Origin: Glycomyces albidus
GTDB lineage: Bacteria; Actinomycetota; Actinomycetes; Mycobacteriales; Micromonosporaceae
Assembly: GCF_009451885.1 (NCBI RefSeq)
Contig: NZ_WIAO01000002.1
Location: 186,001-250,000, forward strand
Length of the DNA: 64,000 bases
Direction: 5' to 3'
A program made the position numbers and the translations under genes. Positions 34,766-43,595 of this stretch are shown here, piece after piece (positions within the stretch are counted from its first letter, which is position 1; each line of letters starts with the position of its first letter). The notes under the pieces were generated by a model. The model was not told where the DNA came from. It saw nothing but the letters and a program-made list of their open reading frames with translations, and ran no database searches.

Positions 34766-35527
34766 ATGGTCGACAACATGCCCAAAGAGAGCGCCAAGAC
34801 GCACCGCCACCCCCGCGTCGCCGTCGTGTGGTCCGTCCTGTCGGCCGAGATCGAACGCTTCGCCGCCGGCCGGGGCGCGACCATGCGCATCCTCGACGTC
34901 GGCGGCGGCTCCGGCGGCTTCGCCGTCCCCCTCGCCGAACTCGGCCACGACGTCACCGTCGTCGAACCCAGCGCCGACGCCCTCGCCTCCCTGCGCCGCC
35001 GCGCCGCCGACGCCGGCGTCACCGACCGCGTCACGGCCGTCCAGGCCGACGCCGACGAACTCCCCGACGTCGCCGAACCCGGCTCCGCCGACCTCGTCCT
35101 GTGCCACTCCGTCCTCGAGATGGTCGACTACCCCGACATCGCCCTCGACGCGCTCGCGAAGGTCTGCGCGCCCGGCGGCGCCGTCAGCGTCCTCGTCGCC
35201 AACCGCATCGCCGCCGTCCTCGCCAAGGCCCTCTCCGGCCAGTTCACGACCGCGCTCGACCTGCTCCACCACGTCGACGGCGTCGCCGAAGGCCGCGACA
35301 CCATCAAGCGCCGCTTCGAGACCGCCACCCTCACCGCACTCGTCGGCGGCTCCGGCCTGGTCACCGAGCAGGTCCACGGCGTCGGCGTCGTCGGCGACCT
35401 CATCCAGAACCCCGAGACCGCCGGCGGCGAGGCCCTCCGCGAGTTCGAACTCGCCACCGCCTCCCGCGTCCCCTTCCGCGACATGGCCACCAACATCCAC
35501 CTCCTCGCCCGCAAACCCATGCGCTGA
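34766..35527 (+). CDS. Class I SAM-dependent methyltransferase
   Basis: 253 aa. MRILDVGGGSGGFAVPLAE is motif I (SAM binding, residues about 40-58). DVTVVEPSADAL is the acidic motif binding the ribose. VQADADELPDV and LVLCHSVLEMVDYPD follow, then PGGAVSVLVAN. The arrangement is close to CmoM/SmtA-like tRNA or small-molecule methyltransferases. In actinomycetes a methyltransferase of this kind often precedes dinB, as here with intervening genes. The acceptor is unknown. Confidence 0.82.
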   Translation: MVDNMPKESAKTHRHPRVAVVWSVLSAEIERFAAGRGATMRILDVGGGSGGFAVPLAELGHDVTVVEPSADALASLRRRAADAGVTDRVTAVQADADELPDVAEPGSADLVLCHSVLEMVDYPDIALDALAKVCAPGGAVSVLVANRIAAVLAKALSGQFTTALDLLHHVDGVAEGRDTIKRRFETATLTALVGGSGLVTEQVHGVGVVGDLIQNPETAGGEALREFELATASRVPFRDMATNIHLLARKPMR

Positions 35528-35608
35528 CGGCCCCCTGACCGGCGCGTACGTCGAGGAGCGTAGACCCGATTACGCCGCCGGGCCTACGCCGCCGCCGCCC
35601 CCGGACCG

Positions 35609-35614
35609 TAGCCT
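35609..35614 (+). promoter_or_regulatory. -10-like TAGCCT of a probable leaderless promoter
   Basis: TAGCCT is followed by 7 nt and the histidine-kinase GTG. Confidence 0.4.
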
Positions 35615-35621
35615 TGAGCGC

Positions 35622-36767
35622 GTGAGCACCACATACGCGACCCGGCGCCGCCTCCCGGCACCCGTCTTCGACATCGGCCTGGCGGCCCTCCTCGCCCTGG
35701 CCGCCTCCGGCGGGACCGTCGGCGCCAACGACGGCGTCGCACCCGAACCGGTCGCGTTCGCGCTCATCTGGGCCATGGCCGCGTTCCTCGCCGTCAGGCG
35801 CCTCTCACCCGAGGCCGCGCTCGCCGGCACCATGGCCGCCCTCTCCGCCTACCTGTACCTCGACCAGCCCCCCGGACCGGTCTTCATGCTCCCGGCCGTC
35901 GCCGTGTTCTTCTACGCGTTCACCCGGTCCGTCCGCACCACCGCGATCGTCCTCGCCGCCGTGTACGTCTACACCCTCGCGTTCCACCAGCTCATCGGCG
36001 ACGGCATGCACCTGTGGTTCGCGGCGGGCGTCGCCCTCGTCTGGCTCGGCGTCCCCGCCGCGGGCGGCCGGATCGTCCGCGAGGCCCGCCGGGCCCGCGC
36101 CCGCGAACGCGAAGCCGAACGCGAACGCTACCGCGCCGACGAGCGCGTCGAGATGGCCCGCGAGATCCACGACGTCGTCGGCCACAGCCTCGCCGTCGTC
36201 TCCATGAACGCCGGCGTCGCCCTCCACATGGCCGAGAAGCACCCCGGCACCCCCGACGCGGTCGTCGAGAACCTCAGGGCCATCCGCGAAGCTTCCAACC
36301 GGGCTCTCCAGGACCTGCGCGCCACCCTCGCACCGCTGCGCCAGGGCCAGCCGCCCGAACTGCGGCCCACCGGCGCCGTCGCCGACATCGCCGCGCTCGT
36401 CGACGGCGTCCGCAAAGGCGGCCTCGCCGTCGAGTACACCCTCAGCGGCGACCCCGACCTCGTCCCCGTCAACGTCGCCGCCACCGCCTACCGGGTCGTC
36501 CAGGAGTCCCTCACCAACGTCATCCGCCACGCCGAGGCCGCGAAAGCCACCGTGCAGGTCGCCTGCGACCCCGCCGCGCTGCGCGTCACGGTCCTCGACG
36601 ACGGACGCGGCGGCCCCCTCGACCCCGACCGGATGGGCCAGGGCGTCACCGGCATGATGGAGCGGGTCCAAGCCGGCGGCGGCACCTTCACGGCCGCCCC
36701 ACGGCCCGGCGGCGGCTTCGCCGTCAAAGCCCACATCCCTTACGACCGTAAGGAAGCAAGCCGATGA
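35622..36767 (+). CDS. Two-component sensor histidine kinase (HisKA_3, NarL-partner type)
   Basis: 381 aa. Five to six N-terminal membrane helices (residues 13-148) with almost no extracellular domain, a short Arg/Glu-rich coiled linker (150-178), the dimerisation H-box EIHDVVGHSL with His183, and a HATPase (YRVVQESLTNVIRHAEA N-box; LDDGRG G-box). Intramembrane-sensing kinases of this build often respond to cell-envelope stress. The C-terminus overlaps the response regulator by 4 bp (ATGA). The start is GTG. Confidence 0.92.
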   Translation: MSTTYATRRRLPAPVFDIGLAALLALAASGGTVGANDGVAPEPVAFALIWAMAAFLAVRRLSPEAALAGTMAALSAYLYLDQPPGPVFMLPAVAVFFYAFTRSVRTTAIVLAAVYVYTLAFHQLIGDGMHLWFAAGVALVWLGVPAAGGRIVREARRARAREREAERERYRADERVEMAREIHDVVGHSLAVVSMNAGVALHMAEKHPGTPDAVVENLRAIREASNRALQDLRATLAPLRQGQPPELRPTGAVADIAALVDGVRKGGLAVEYTLSGDPDLVPVNVAATAYRVVQESLTNVIRHAEAAKATVQVACDPAALRVTVLDDGRGGPLDPDRMGQGVTGMMERVQAGGGTFTAAPRPGGGFAVKAHIPYDRKEASR

Positions 36768-37426
36768 TCGACCTCGTGATCGCCGACGACCAGAGCCTCA
36801 TCAGAATGGCCCTGCGCAACCTCTACAAGGACGAGGACGACATCCGCGTCGCCGCCGAGGCCGCCGACGGCCGCGAAGCATGGGAGGTCATCCGCCGCAT
36901 CAAACCCGACGTCGCCCTCCTCGACATCCGCATGCCCGGTCTCGACGGCCTCGAAGTGCTCCGCCGCATCGGCAAAGACCCGTCGCTCGCCGGCACCCGC
37001 GTCGTCATGATCACCACGTTCGAGATCGACGAGTACATCTTCGAGGCCCTCTCCGGCGGCGCGGCCGGGTTCATCATGAAGGACGCCCCGCCCGAAGACC
37101 TCCTGCGCGCCGTCCGCCTCGCCGCCGCCGGCGACTCCCTCCTCAGCCCCGACGTCACCCGCAAGGTCATCGACGCCTACGCCGAACGCGGCACCGGCGC
37201 CGCCCGCCCCCACCCCAACCTCGGCGACCTCACCGAACGCGAGCAGGAGATCCTCCGCTGGGTCGCCACCGGCCTCACCAACGACGAGATCGGCGAGCGC
37301 CTGTTCATCAGCCCCGCCACCGTCCGCACCCATGTCGGCAAGCTCCTCGCCAAACTCGGCGCCCGCGACCGCGCCGGCCTCGTCGCCATCGCCTACCGCT
37401 CCGGCCTCGACATCCCCGAGACCTGA
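36764..37426 (+). CDS. Response regulator, NarL/LuxR family
   Basis: 220 aa. The receiver domain has acidic pocket residues in IADDQ and the phosphorylation site Asp54 (ALLDIRMPGLDG), switch Thr in MITTF and Lys in IMKDAPP. The C-terminal LuxR helix-turn-helix spans LTEREQEILRWVATGLTNDEIGERL and SPATVRTHVGKLLAKL. It is the cognate partner of the overlapping kinase. Targets are unknown; the operon itself is a common target for such pairs. Confidence 0.94.
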   Translation: MIDLVIADDQSLIRMALRNLYKDEDDIRVAAEAADGREAWEVIRRIKPDVALLDIRMPGLDGLEVLRRIGKDPSLAGTRVVMITTFEIDEYIFEALSGGAAGFIMKDAPPEDLLRAVRLAAAGDSLLSPDVTRKVIDAYAERGTGAARPHPNLGDLTEREQEILRWVATGLTNDEIGERLFISPATVRTHVGKLLAKLGARDRAGLVAIAYRSGLDIPET

Positions 37427-37498
37427 CCCCGCCCCCGCACCAAGCGCCCCGAACCCGCCGCAAGGCGGATCCTCTGGCCGAAACGGCACGCCACCGGC

Positions 37499-37504
37499 TA
37501 GCCT
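37499..37504 (+). promoter_or_regulatory. -10-like TAGCCT of a probable leaderless promoter
   Basis: TAGCCT is followed by 6 nt and the phosphodiesterase ATG. Confidence 0.4.
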
Positions 37505-37510
37505 CGGGCC

Positions 37511-38695
37511 ATGCCTTCGAGCCCGTACCTGGCGGACGCCCGGCCCGCCTACGGCACCGGCACCCTCGCCGATGTCATGCCCACCGCCCTCGCGGCCCTG
37601 GGCGTCCCCCAGCGCGACGACAGCCCCGCGGTCCTCCTGCGCACGCTCGGAAGCCCGGGCGAACTCGACGGCGTCCGCCGCATCGCCGTCCTCCTCCTCG
37701 ACGGCTTCGGCTACCACCTCCTCGGCCAGGCCGCCCAGGCCAGCGCCACCGTCGGCGCCGTCCACCACGGCGAACTCGGCACCCTCACCCCCATCACGGC
37801 GACCGTCCCGTCCTCCACCCCGATCAGCCTCGCCTCCCTCGCCTGCGGCCTCCCGCCCGGCCAGCACGGCATCATCGGCTTCACCGTCCGCGTCCCCGAC
37901 ACCGGCGACCTCGTCACCCACATCCGCTGGGACGGCTCCCGCCCCGACCCCGAGACCTGGCAGCCCGAGCCGACCGCGTTCGAACGCGCCACCGCCGACG
38001 GCGTCGCCTGCACGATCGTCTCGAACGGGGCCTTCCGCGACACCGGCCTCACCCGCGCGATCTACCGCGGCGCCGACTGGCTCCCGGCCACGAGCCCCCG
38101 CGAGGTCGCCGAAGGCACCGTCGCCGCGCTGGCCCGCGGCGACCGGAGCCTCGTGTACGCGTACCTGCCCGACGTGGACACCGCCGGGCACTTCCACGGC
38201 GTGGGCTCTCCGGACTGGCTCGAAGCGGTCGCCGAGGTCAGCGAGGCGCTCGACGGGATCCTCGCGGGCCTGCCGCGCGACGCGGCCCTGTTCGTGACCG
38301 CCGACCACGGCATGGTCAACGTGACCGACCGCCTGCACGTGGACCAGCGGCCCGACCTGCTCGAAGGGGTCGATTCGGTCGCCGGGGACGGGCGCATGCG
38401 GTACCTGTACGCGCTGCCGGGCGCGCTCGACGACGTGCGAGCGGCCTGGTCCGCCGCGGTCGGGGACCGCGCCGAGCTCATCGACCGCGACGAGGCGGTC
38501 GACCGCGGCTGGTTCGGCCCGAAGGTCACCGACGCCAGCCGCGAGCGCATCGGCGACCTGGTCGTGGCCTGCAAGGGCACCTTCGCGGTCGTGGGCGTCG
38601 AGGGCGAGCCGCCGCACGTGGCCCGCCTGATCGGCCAGCACGGCGGCCTGACGGCCGCGGAGATGGCCGTCCCGCTCTGGACCTACCGGGCTTGA
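37511..38695 (+). CDS. Nucleotide pyrophosphatase/phosphodiesterase-like protein (alkaline phosphatase superfamily)
   Basis: 394 aa, no signal peptide. LLLDGFGY gives the first metal Asp. VPSSTPISLASLACG holds the nucleophile Thr/Ser. LPDVDTAGHFHG and TADHGMVNVT carry the other metal-binding Asp and His residues of the type I phosphodiesterase/nucleotide pyrophosphatase family. The substrate could be a nucleotide sugar, phospholipid head group or NAD-like compound. Proteins of this type commonly sit near dinB in actinomycetes, without an established functional link. Confidence 0.87.
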   Translation: MPSSPYLADARPAYGTGTLADVMPTALAALGVPQRDDSPAVLLRTLGSPGELDGVRRIAVLLLDGFGYHLLGQAAQASATVGAVHHGELGTLTPITATVPSSTPISLASLACGLPPGQHGIIGFTVRVPDTGDLVTHIRWDGSRPDPETWQPEPTAFERATADGVACTIVSNGAFRDTGLTRAIYRGADWLPATSPREVAEGTVAALARGDRSLVYAYLPDVDTAGHFHGVGSPDWLEAVAEVSEALDGILAGLPRDAALFVTADHGMVNVTDRLHVDQRPDLLEGVDSVAGDGRMRYLYALPGALDDVRAAWSAAVGDRAELIDRDEAVDRGWFGPKVTDASRERIGDLVVACKGTFAVVGVEGEPPHVARLIGQHGGLTAAEMAVPLWTYRA

Positions 38696-38732
38696 GGGGG
38701 CCGCGGCCCCGGGGAGTGTCGGCTCCGGTGGA

Positions 38733-38738
38733 TACGCT
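38733..38738 (+). promoter_or_regulatory. -10-like TACGCT of a probable leaderless dinB promoter
   Basis: TACGCT is followed by 6 nt and GTG 38745. I see no LexA-type palindrome here. Confidence 0.35.
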
Positions 38739-38744
38739 TCGCGT

Positions 38745-39989
38745 GTGAACGGGGATCTCAGCCGGTTCATCGGGCCCGACCTGCCCGATGAGGGAACCGA
38801 CATCGCGCACGTCGACATGGACGCGTTCTTCGCGTCCGTCGAGGTCGCGCGCGACCCCTCGCTGCGTGGCAAGCCCGTGATCGTCGCCGGGCTCGGGCCG
38901 CGCGGGGTGGTCGCCGCCGCCTCGTACGAGGCCCGCGAGTACGGGGTGCACTCGGCGCTGCCGACGGCGATCGCGCGCCGCCGCTGCCCGCACGGCGTGT
39001 TCATGACCCCGACGACCTCCTACGGCGAGGTCTCGCGCCAGATCATGGCGATCTTCCGCGAGTACACCCCGCACGTCCAGCCGATCTCGGTCGACGAGGC
39101 GTTCCTCGACCTCGCCGGGGCCCGGCGCCTCATCGGATCGCCCGTCGAGATCGCCCGCGCCATCCGCGAGCGCGTCCGCGCCGAGCACGGCATCACCTGC
39201 ACCGTCGGGATCGCCTCCACGAAATTCTTGGCGAAGCTCGCCTCCGAGGCGTCCAAGCCCGACGGCCTCGGCGTCGTCGCCCGCGCGACCGAGCTCGAAT
39301 TCCTCCACCGCCTGCCGATCCGCGCGGTGTGGGGGATCGGCGAGAAGACCGCCGAGAAGCTCATGCGCCTCGGCATGCGCACCGTCGGCGATCTCGCACG
39401 CCTGGACGTCGACAGCCTCGCGGCCTCGGTCGGCACGGCCAGTGCCGAACACCTGTACGCGCTCTCGCGCAACATCGACCCCCGGCCGGTCCGGCCGGAG
39501 CGGGTCGAGAAGTCCATCAGCAACGAGACCACGTTCGGGCACGACGCGCCCGACGGCGCCGTGTGGGGGCCGGTGCTGCTGGAGCTGTCCCGGAAGGTCG
39601 CGTCCCGGGCCCGCGCGGCGGGCTGGGCCGGGCGCGGGGTCACCGTGAAGATCCGCTTCGGGGACTTCCGCACCATCACGCGCTCGCGGATGCTCGCCGC
39701 GCCCACCGACGTGGGCCGGGAGATCTACGAGGCGGCCCGGGAGATGGCCGACGCGGCCGCGACGGCGCCGGTCCGGCTCATCGGCGTGAAGCTCGACCAC
39801 CTCGTGGAGTCGGCCGCGGTCGGCCGCCAGGTCGCCCTCGGGGAGCCTGAACACGGTTGGCGCGACATCGAAGCGGTGATGGACAAGGCCACGGAGAAGT
39901 TCGGGAAGGGGGCCGTCCGGTCGGCCGCGCGACTCGCCCGCCGGGACTCGCGTGTAGACACCCGCGATCCTGGGAACCCGGCCAGGTGA
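38745..39989 (+). CDS. dinB: DNA polymerase IV (Y-family translesion polymerase)
   Basis: 414 aa. The palm has HVDMDAFFASVE (first catalytic Asp) and PISVDEAFLD (the adjacent Asp-Glu pair). YEAREYGVHSALP is the fingers steric-gate region. The thumb helix-hairpin-helix GIGEKTAEKLMRLGMRTVGDLA and the little finger complete it. All catalytic residues are intact, unlike some degenerate actinobacterial DinB paralogues. It lacks a clear C-terminal beta-clamp motif: the tail is Arg/Asp-rich (RRDSRVDTRDPGN). Confidence 0.95.
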   Translation: MNGDLSRFIGPDLPDEGTDIAHVDMDAFFASVEVARDPSLRGKPVIVAGLGPRGVVAAASYEAREYGVHSALPTAIARRRCPHGVFMTPTTSYGEVSRQIMAIFREYTPHVQPISVDEAFLDLAGARRLIGSPVEIARAIRERVRAEHGITCTVGIASTKFLAKLASEASKPDGLGVVARATELEFLHRLPIRAVWGIGEKTAEKLMRLGMRTVGDLARLDVDSLAASVGTASAEHLYALSRNIDPRPVRPERVEKSISNETTFGHDAPDGAVWGPVLLELSRKVASRARAAGWAGRGVTVKIRFGDFRTITRSRMLAAPTDVGREIYEAAREMADAAATAPVRLIGVKLDHLVESAAVGRQVALGEPEHGWRDIEAVMDKATEKFGKGAVRSAARLARRDSRVDTRDPGNPAR

Positions 39990-40060
39990 GCGCCGCCGCA
40001 CTGAGGGTCCCCGCCTGGGGATCACGAGGCCAGAACGGACCGATTCAAGGACGAACTGCC

Positions 40061-40089
40061 TTCCGCCTCGGGCGAAAGCCTCGTAGACT
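40061..40089 (+). promoter_or_regulatory. Candidate promoter before the DUF3040 gene
   Basis: TTCCGC (40061-40066), a 17-bp spacer, TAGACT (40084-40089), about 58 bp before a start codon with an excellent AGGAGGAG ribosome site. Confidence 0.35.
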
Positions 40090-40147
40090 TGGACTTACAA
40101 CACCGGGCCTTGCAGGGGCCCGTCGAGACTAGTGCAGGAGGAGTGTC

Positions 40148-40561
40148 GTGCCGCTCTCCGACCACGAGCAACGTCTGTTCGAGCAAATCGAGCAGTCCTT
40201 GTCTGAAGACCCGCAGTTCGCCAATGCGGTGCGCGCCCACGACCCGGCGCATGTGACCCGGCGTCGGTTGATCCTGGCCGGGATCGTCACGGTCGTCGGG
40301 ATCGCCGTCGTCATCGGCACGGTCATCGCCGGCGGCGACGCGGCGATGTGGGGCGCCCCGATCGGCGCCGTCCTCATGTTCGGCGGTCTCATCCTGGGCC
40401 TGTGGGCCCAGCGACGCGGCACGAACGTGAAGCTCAAGGCCGTCGACGGCAAGGCCACACGGACCACGGGGAGTGGTTCGAAGGGCGCCAAGCCCGGCGG
40501 CTTCACCTCTCGCATGGAGGAGCGGTGGCGCCGCCGCCGCGACAACGGCGACATCTTCTGA
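40148..40561 (+). CDS. DUF3040 membrane protein
   Basis: 137 aa. The N-terminus MPLSDHEQRLFEQIEQSLSED is the family signature. Two membrane helices follow (ILAGIVTVVGIAVVIGTVIA, MWGAPIGAVLMFGGLILGLW), then a basic C-terminus (RMEERWRRRRD). It is actinobacteria-specific, usually near dinB or the division cluster, and its function is unknown. The GTG start is fixed by AGGAGGAG 5 nt upstream. Confidence 0.92.
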   Translation: MPLSDHEQRLFEQIEQSLSEDPQFANAVRAHDPAHVTRRRLILAGIVTVVGIAVVIGTVIAGGDAAMWGAPIGAVLMFGGLILGLWAQRRGTNVKLKAVDGKATRTTGSGSKGAKPGGFTSRMEERWRRRRDNGDIF

Positions 40562-40645
40562 CCTGCATCAGCGCACGCACGCGAGCGACGGGCCACGCCT
40601 GAACGGCGGGCCCGTCTTCGCATGCCCGCGGCACCGCCGCGACCG

Positions 40646-40692
40646 CGGCAAGGGCATTCCACGGCAAGGGCATTCCAATGTAGGGCGTTCCA
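40646..40692 (+). repeat. Short tandem repeat, 16-bp unit
   Basis: CGGCAAGGGCATTCCA occurs twice head to tail (40646-40661, 40662-40677), with a degenerate third copy ending in GGGCGTTCCA. It lies downstream of the DUF3040 gene. Confidence 0.6.
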
Positions 40693-40755
40693 ACGGCCCG
40701 GCCGCGAAGCGGCTACCGCGATCCTGACGCGGACGCGGCCTCGATCAGCACGCGC

Positions 40756-40787
40756 AACGGCCCGGCGGGGAGTCCCGCCGGGCCGTT
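40756..40787. terminator. Bidirectional terminator between convergent genes
   Basis: A perfect 14-bp stem (40756-40769 with 40774-40787), loop GAGT, between the DUF3040 and DUF4191 genes. Confidence 0.75.
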
Positions 40788-40804
40788 CGCCTGTCCTGCG
40801 CTTC

Positions 40805-41500
40805 CTAGCGTCCGCGGAGCATCGCGCGCCGGGCCGCGCGGCCCTGGTTGACGCTGGTCGGGATGGGGCCCTTCGGGATCGCCATGCCGACGCCGAGCGC
40901 GTCGAGGCGCTTGGCGATGTGGTTCGCGGTCTTGGAGTCGATGTTCTTCGGCAGCTTCATGAGGCGCTTGCGGACCTCGGTCACCGAGAAGTCGTCGCCC
41001 TGGCCCTCGCCGACCAGGAACGTGTACACCGGCGTCGACCCGACCACGCGGGCGATCCGCTTCTTCTCCTGGCCGAGCAGCTTGCGGGTCTTCCCGCCGC
41101 CCTCGCCCAGGAGGACCACGCCGGCCTTGCCGACCGCGCGGTGCACCATCTGGGTCTCCGAGAGGGCCGCGACGCCGGGCGTCACGGTCCAGCCGCGGAT
41201 GCCGTCGATGAGCGCGTACGCCGCACCCGGCTTGCCGACCGCCTCCTGGTTCACCACCTTGCTCGTGCGCATGTTCAGTACGACCAGGCCGGCCAGCAGC
41301 GCCACGAACACGGCGGAGATGTACCACAGCAGCGAGAACCGCGCGAACACGACCAGCGCGGTGACGATGACGAACGGCAGCAGGATCGCGGCGGCCTCCA
41401 ACGGCAGGAACAGCTTGTCCCGCTGGTTGGTGAACTTGATCGCCATCCCGATCGTCTTCAGGCGCGACCCGAACGTCTCTTTTTCCTGCTGCTTTGCCAT
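40805..41500 (-). CDS. DUF4191 membrane protein, lipA neighbour
   Basis: 231 aa. A basic N-terminus and two helices (about residues 32-76) are followed by a cytoplasmic domain with GEGGGKTRKLLGQEKKRIARVVG and a basic end (RAARRAMLRGR). The family is actinobacterial and is characteristically found next to lipA, as in Mycobacterium (Rv2219 beside lipA). It starts 21 bp after the lipA stop, so it is co-transcribed. A role in lipoylation is suggested by context only. Confidence 0.88.
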   Translation of the reverse strand: MAKQQEKETFGSRLKTIGMAIKFTNQRDKLFLPLEAAAILLPFVIVTALVVFARFSLLWYISAVFVALLAGLVVLNMRTSKVVNQEAVGKPGAAYALIDGIRGWTVTPGVAALSETQMVHRAVGKAGVVLLGEGGGKTRKLLGQEKKRIARVVGSTPVYTFLVGEGQGDDFSVTEVRKRLMKLPKNIDSKTANHIAKRLDALGVGMAIPKGPIPTSVNQGRAARRAMLRGR

Positions 41501-41521
41501 GGGTTCGATTCTACCGGCGGG

Positions 41522-42460
41522 TTACGCGAGGGCGTCGCTCCGGGCTTCGATCGCCTGTCGGTACAGGCGCCCGGCCCGGTACGAGGAGCGCACGAGCGGG
41601 CCGCTCATGACCCCGGCGAAGCCGATCTCCTCGGCCTCGGCCGACAGCTCCACGAACTCCTCGGGCTTGACCCAGCGGTCCACCGGGTGGTGGCGCTTGG
41701 TCGGACGCAGGTACTGCGTGATCGTGATGAGCTCGCACCCGGCCGCGTGCAGGTCCTTCAGCGCCTGCGAGACCTCCTCGCGGGTCTCGCCCATGCCGAG
41801 GATCAGGTTCGACTTGGTGACCAGCCCGGCCTCGCGGGCCTTCGTGATCACCTCGAGCGACCGCTCGTAGCGGAACGCGGGGCGGATGCGCTTGAAGATG
41901 CGCGGCACCGTCTCGACGTTGTGCGCGAGCACCTCGGGACGGGACGAGAAGACCTCGGCGAGCTGGTCGGGCTCGGCGTTGAAGTCGGGGATGAGCAGCT
42001 CGACGCCGCAGCCGGGGATCGCCGCGTGGATCTGGCGGACGGTCTCGGCGTAGAGCCACGCGCCGCCGTCGTCCAGGTCGTCGCGGGCGACACCGGTGAC
42101 CGTGGCGTACTTCAAGCCCATCGTCTTGACCGACTCGGCGACCTTCATCGGCTCGAGCCGGTCGAGCGGGCCGGGCTTGCCGGTGTCGATCTGGCAGAAG
42201 TCGCACCGGCGCGTGCACTGGGAGCCGCCGATGAGGAACGTCGCCTCCCGGTCCTCCCAGCACTCGTAGATGTTGGGGCACCCGGCTTCTTGGCAGACCG
42301 TGTGCAGCCCCTCGCTCTTGACGAGGCCCCGCAGCTCGGTGTACTCGGGTCCGGTCTTGGCCTTGACCTTGATCCAGGAGGGTTTCTTCTCGATCGGGGT
42401 CTCGGCGTTGCGCACTTCGAGGCGCAGCATCCGGCGTCCTTCAGGCTGTACGGAAGTCAC
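41522..42460 (-). CDS. lipA: Lipoyl synthase LipA
   Basis: 312 aa, a radical SAM enzyme inserting two sulfurs into octanoyl-lipoyl domains. The auxiliary cluster is Cys56, Cys61 and Cys67 ([12 protein letters not shown]), the radical-SAM cluster Cys82, Cys86 and Cys89 (CTRRCDFC), and RSSYRAG near the C-terminus gives the Ser ligand of the auxiliary cluster. GTG 42460 is chosen because [18 protein letters not shown] matches the usual actinobacterial N-terminus. It acts after LipB (6075) on domains of the pyruvate and 2-oxoglutarate dehydrogenases. Confidence 0.97.
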   Translation of the reverse strand: MTSVQPEGRRMLRLEVRNAETPIEKKPSWIKVKAKTGPEYTELRGLVKSEGLHTVCQEAGCPNIYECWEDREATFLIGGSQCTRRCDFCQIDTGKPGPLDRLEPMKVAESVKTMGLKYATVTGVARDDLDDGGAWLYAETVRQIHAAIPGCGVELLIPDFNAEPDQLAEVFSSRPEVLAHNVETVPRIFKRIRPAFRYERSLEVITKAREAGLVTKSNLILGMGETREEVSQALKDLHAAGCELITITQYLRPTKRHHPVDRWVKPEEFVELSAEAEEIGFAGVMSGPLVRSSYRAGRLYRQAIEARSDALA

Positions 42461-42551
42461 GGCACCAGCGTACGCCGCGGCGCCGCGGGGCGGCAGGTGT
42501 CGCTCGGCACAGCGGCGCCGCGCGCCAGACGTAGGATGACGTTCCCGCTGG

Positions 42552-42557
42552 TCTAAT
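42552..42557 (+). promoter_or_regulatory. -10-like TCTAAT before purC
   Basis: TCTAAT matches the consensus at five of six positions and lies 29 nt before the purC GTG; no good -35 is visible. Confidence 0.35.
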
Positions 42558-42586
42558 GGGCCCGTACACCAAGTGGGGGAGCAGCA

Positions 42587-43423
42587 GTGGAACTCATTCA
42601 CCAGGGCAAGGTCCGCGACGTCTACGCCGACGGCCCGGACCTGATCCTCGTCGCGTCCAACCGCGTCAGCGTCTTCGACGTCATCCTCCCCACCGAGATC
42701 CCGGGCAAGGGCGCGCTCCTGACCGCGCTGAGCCTGTGGTGGTTCGAGCGGCTCGCCGACATCGTCCCCAACCACGTCGTCTCCGCCGAGGACGTGCCCG
42801 CCGAGTTCGCCGGCCGCGCCGTCCGCGTCAAGCGCCTCGACATGGTCAAGGTCGAAGCGGTCGTCCGCGGCTACCTCACCGGCTCGGGCCTCGCCGACTA
42901 CCGCGAGACCGGCGCCGTCTGCGGCATCGCGCTCCCGGCCGGGCTCGAGGACGGCTCCCGCCTGCCCGAGCCGATCTTCACCCCGACCACGAAGGCCGAC
43001 GTCGGCGAGCACGACGAGCCCGAGACGTTCGAGCAGACCGCCGCCCGCCTCGGCCCCGACCTCGCCGGCCGCGTCCGCGACCTCACCCTCGAGGTGTACC
43101 GGCGCGGCTCCGAGATCGCGCTCGCCAAGGGCATCATCATCGCCGACACGAAACTCGAGTTCGGCCTCGACGAGGACGGCGTCCTCACCCTCGCCGACGA
43201 GGTCCTCACCTCCGACTCCTCCCGCTTCTGGGACGCCGCCGCCTGGAAGCCCGGCCGGACGCAGCCGTCCTTCGACAAGCAGTTCGTGCGCGACTGGGCC
43301 ATCTCCACCGGCTGGCGCCCCGACGACCCGGAGGCCCCCGAGATCCCCGAGCACATCGTCGAGGCCACGCGCGACCGCTACATCGAGGCGTACGAGCTCC
43401 TCACCGGCCGGCGCTGGTCCTAG
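42587..43423 (+). CDS. purC: SAICAR synthetase PurC
   Basis: 278 aa. This purine-pathway ligase joins aspartate to CAIR with [34 protein letters not shown] is the N-terminal ATP-binding region, VRGYLTGSG and [10 protein letters not shown] are conserved, and [14 protein letters not shown] and WDAAAWKPG complete the active site. The GTG start has GGGGAG 5 nt upstream. It is a single gene; other pur genes are not adjacent. Convergent with the next two-component operon. Confidence 0.97.
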   Translation: MELIHQGKVRDVYADGPDLILVASNRVSVFDVILPTEIPGKGALLTALSLWWFERLADIVPNHVVSAEDVPAEFAGRAVRVKRLDMVKVEAVVRGYLTGSGLADYRETGAVCGIALPAGLEDGSRLPEPIFTPTTKADVGEHDEPETFEQTAARLGPDLAGRVRDLTLEVYRRGSEIALAKGIIIADTKLEFGLDEDGVLTLADEVLTSDSSRFWDAAAWKPGRTQPSFDKQFVRDWAISTGWRPDDPEAPEIPEHIVEATRDRYIEAYELLTGRRWS

Positions 43424-43595
43424 CCCGCCCGGATTCTCAGGCAGGTCGTAGGCCTGTCCTGAACACCGGACCGGTCGTCCTCCGCCCGTCTGCGCGCTCG
43501 GCGGGCGCTGCCGAACGACCCGCTCACCGCACCGGTAGCCGGGTCGCCCGGCGCCTTGCGAGCGAACGGACTCGAGACCCACTCTCCCACCGGCC

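Noticed and set aside
43424-43595. Short frames in the purC/kinase gap
   Set aside because: The 172-bp convergent gap contains imperfect inverted repeats but no start with a ribosome site and no motif.
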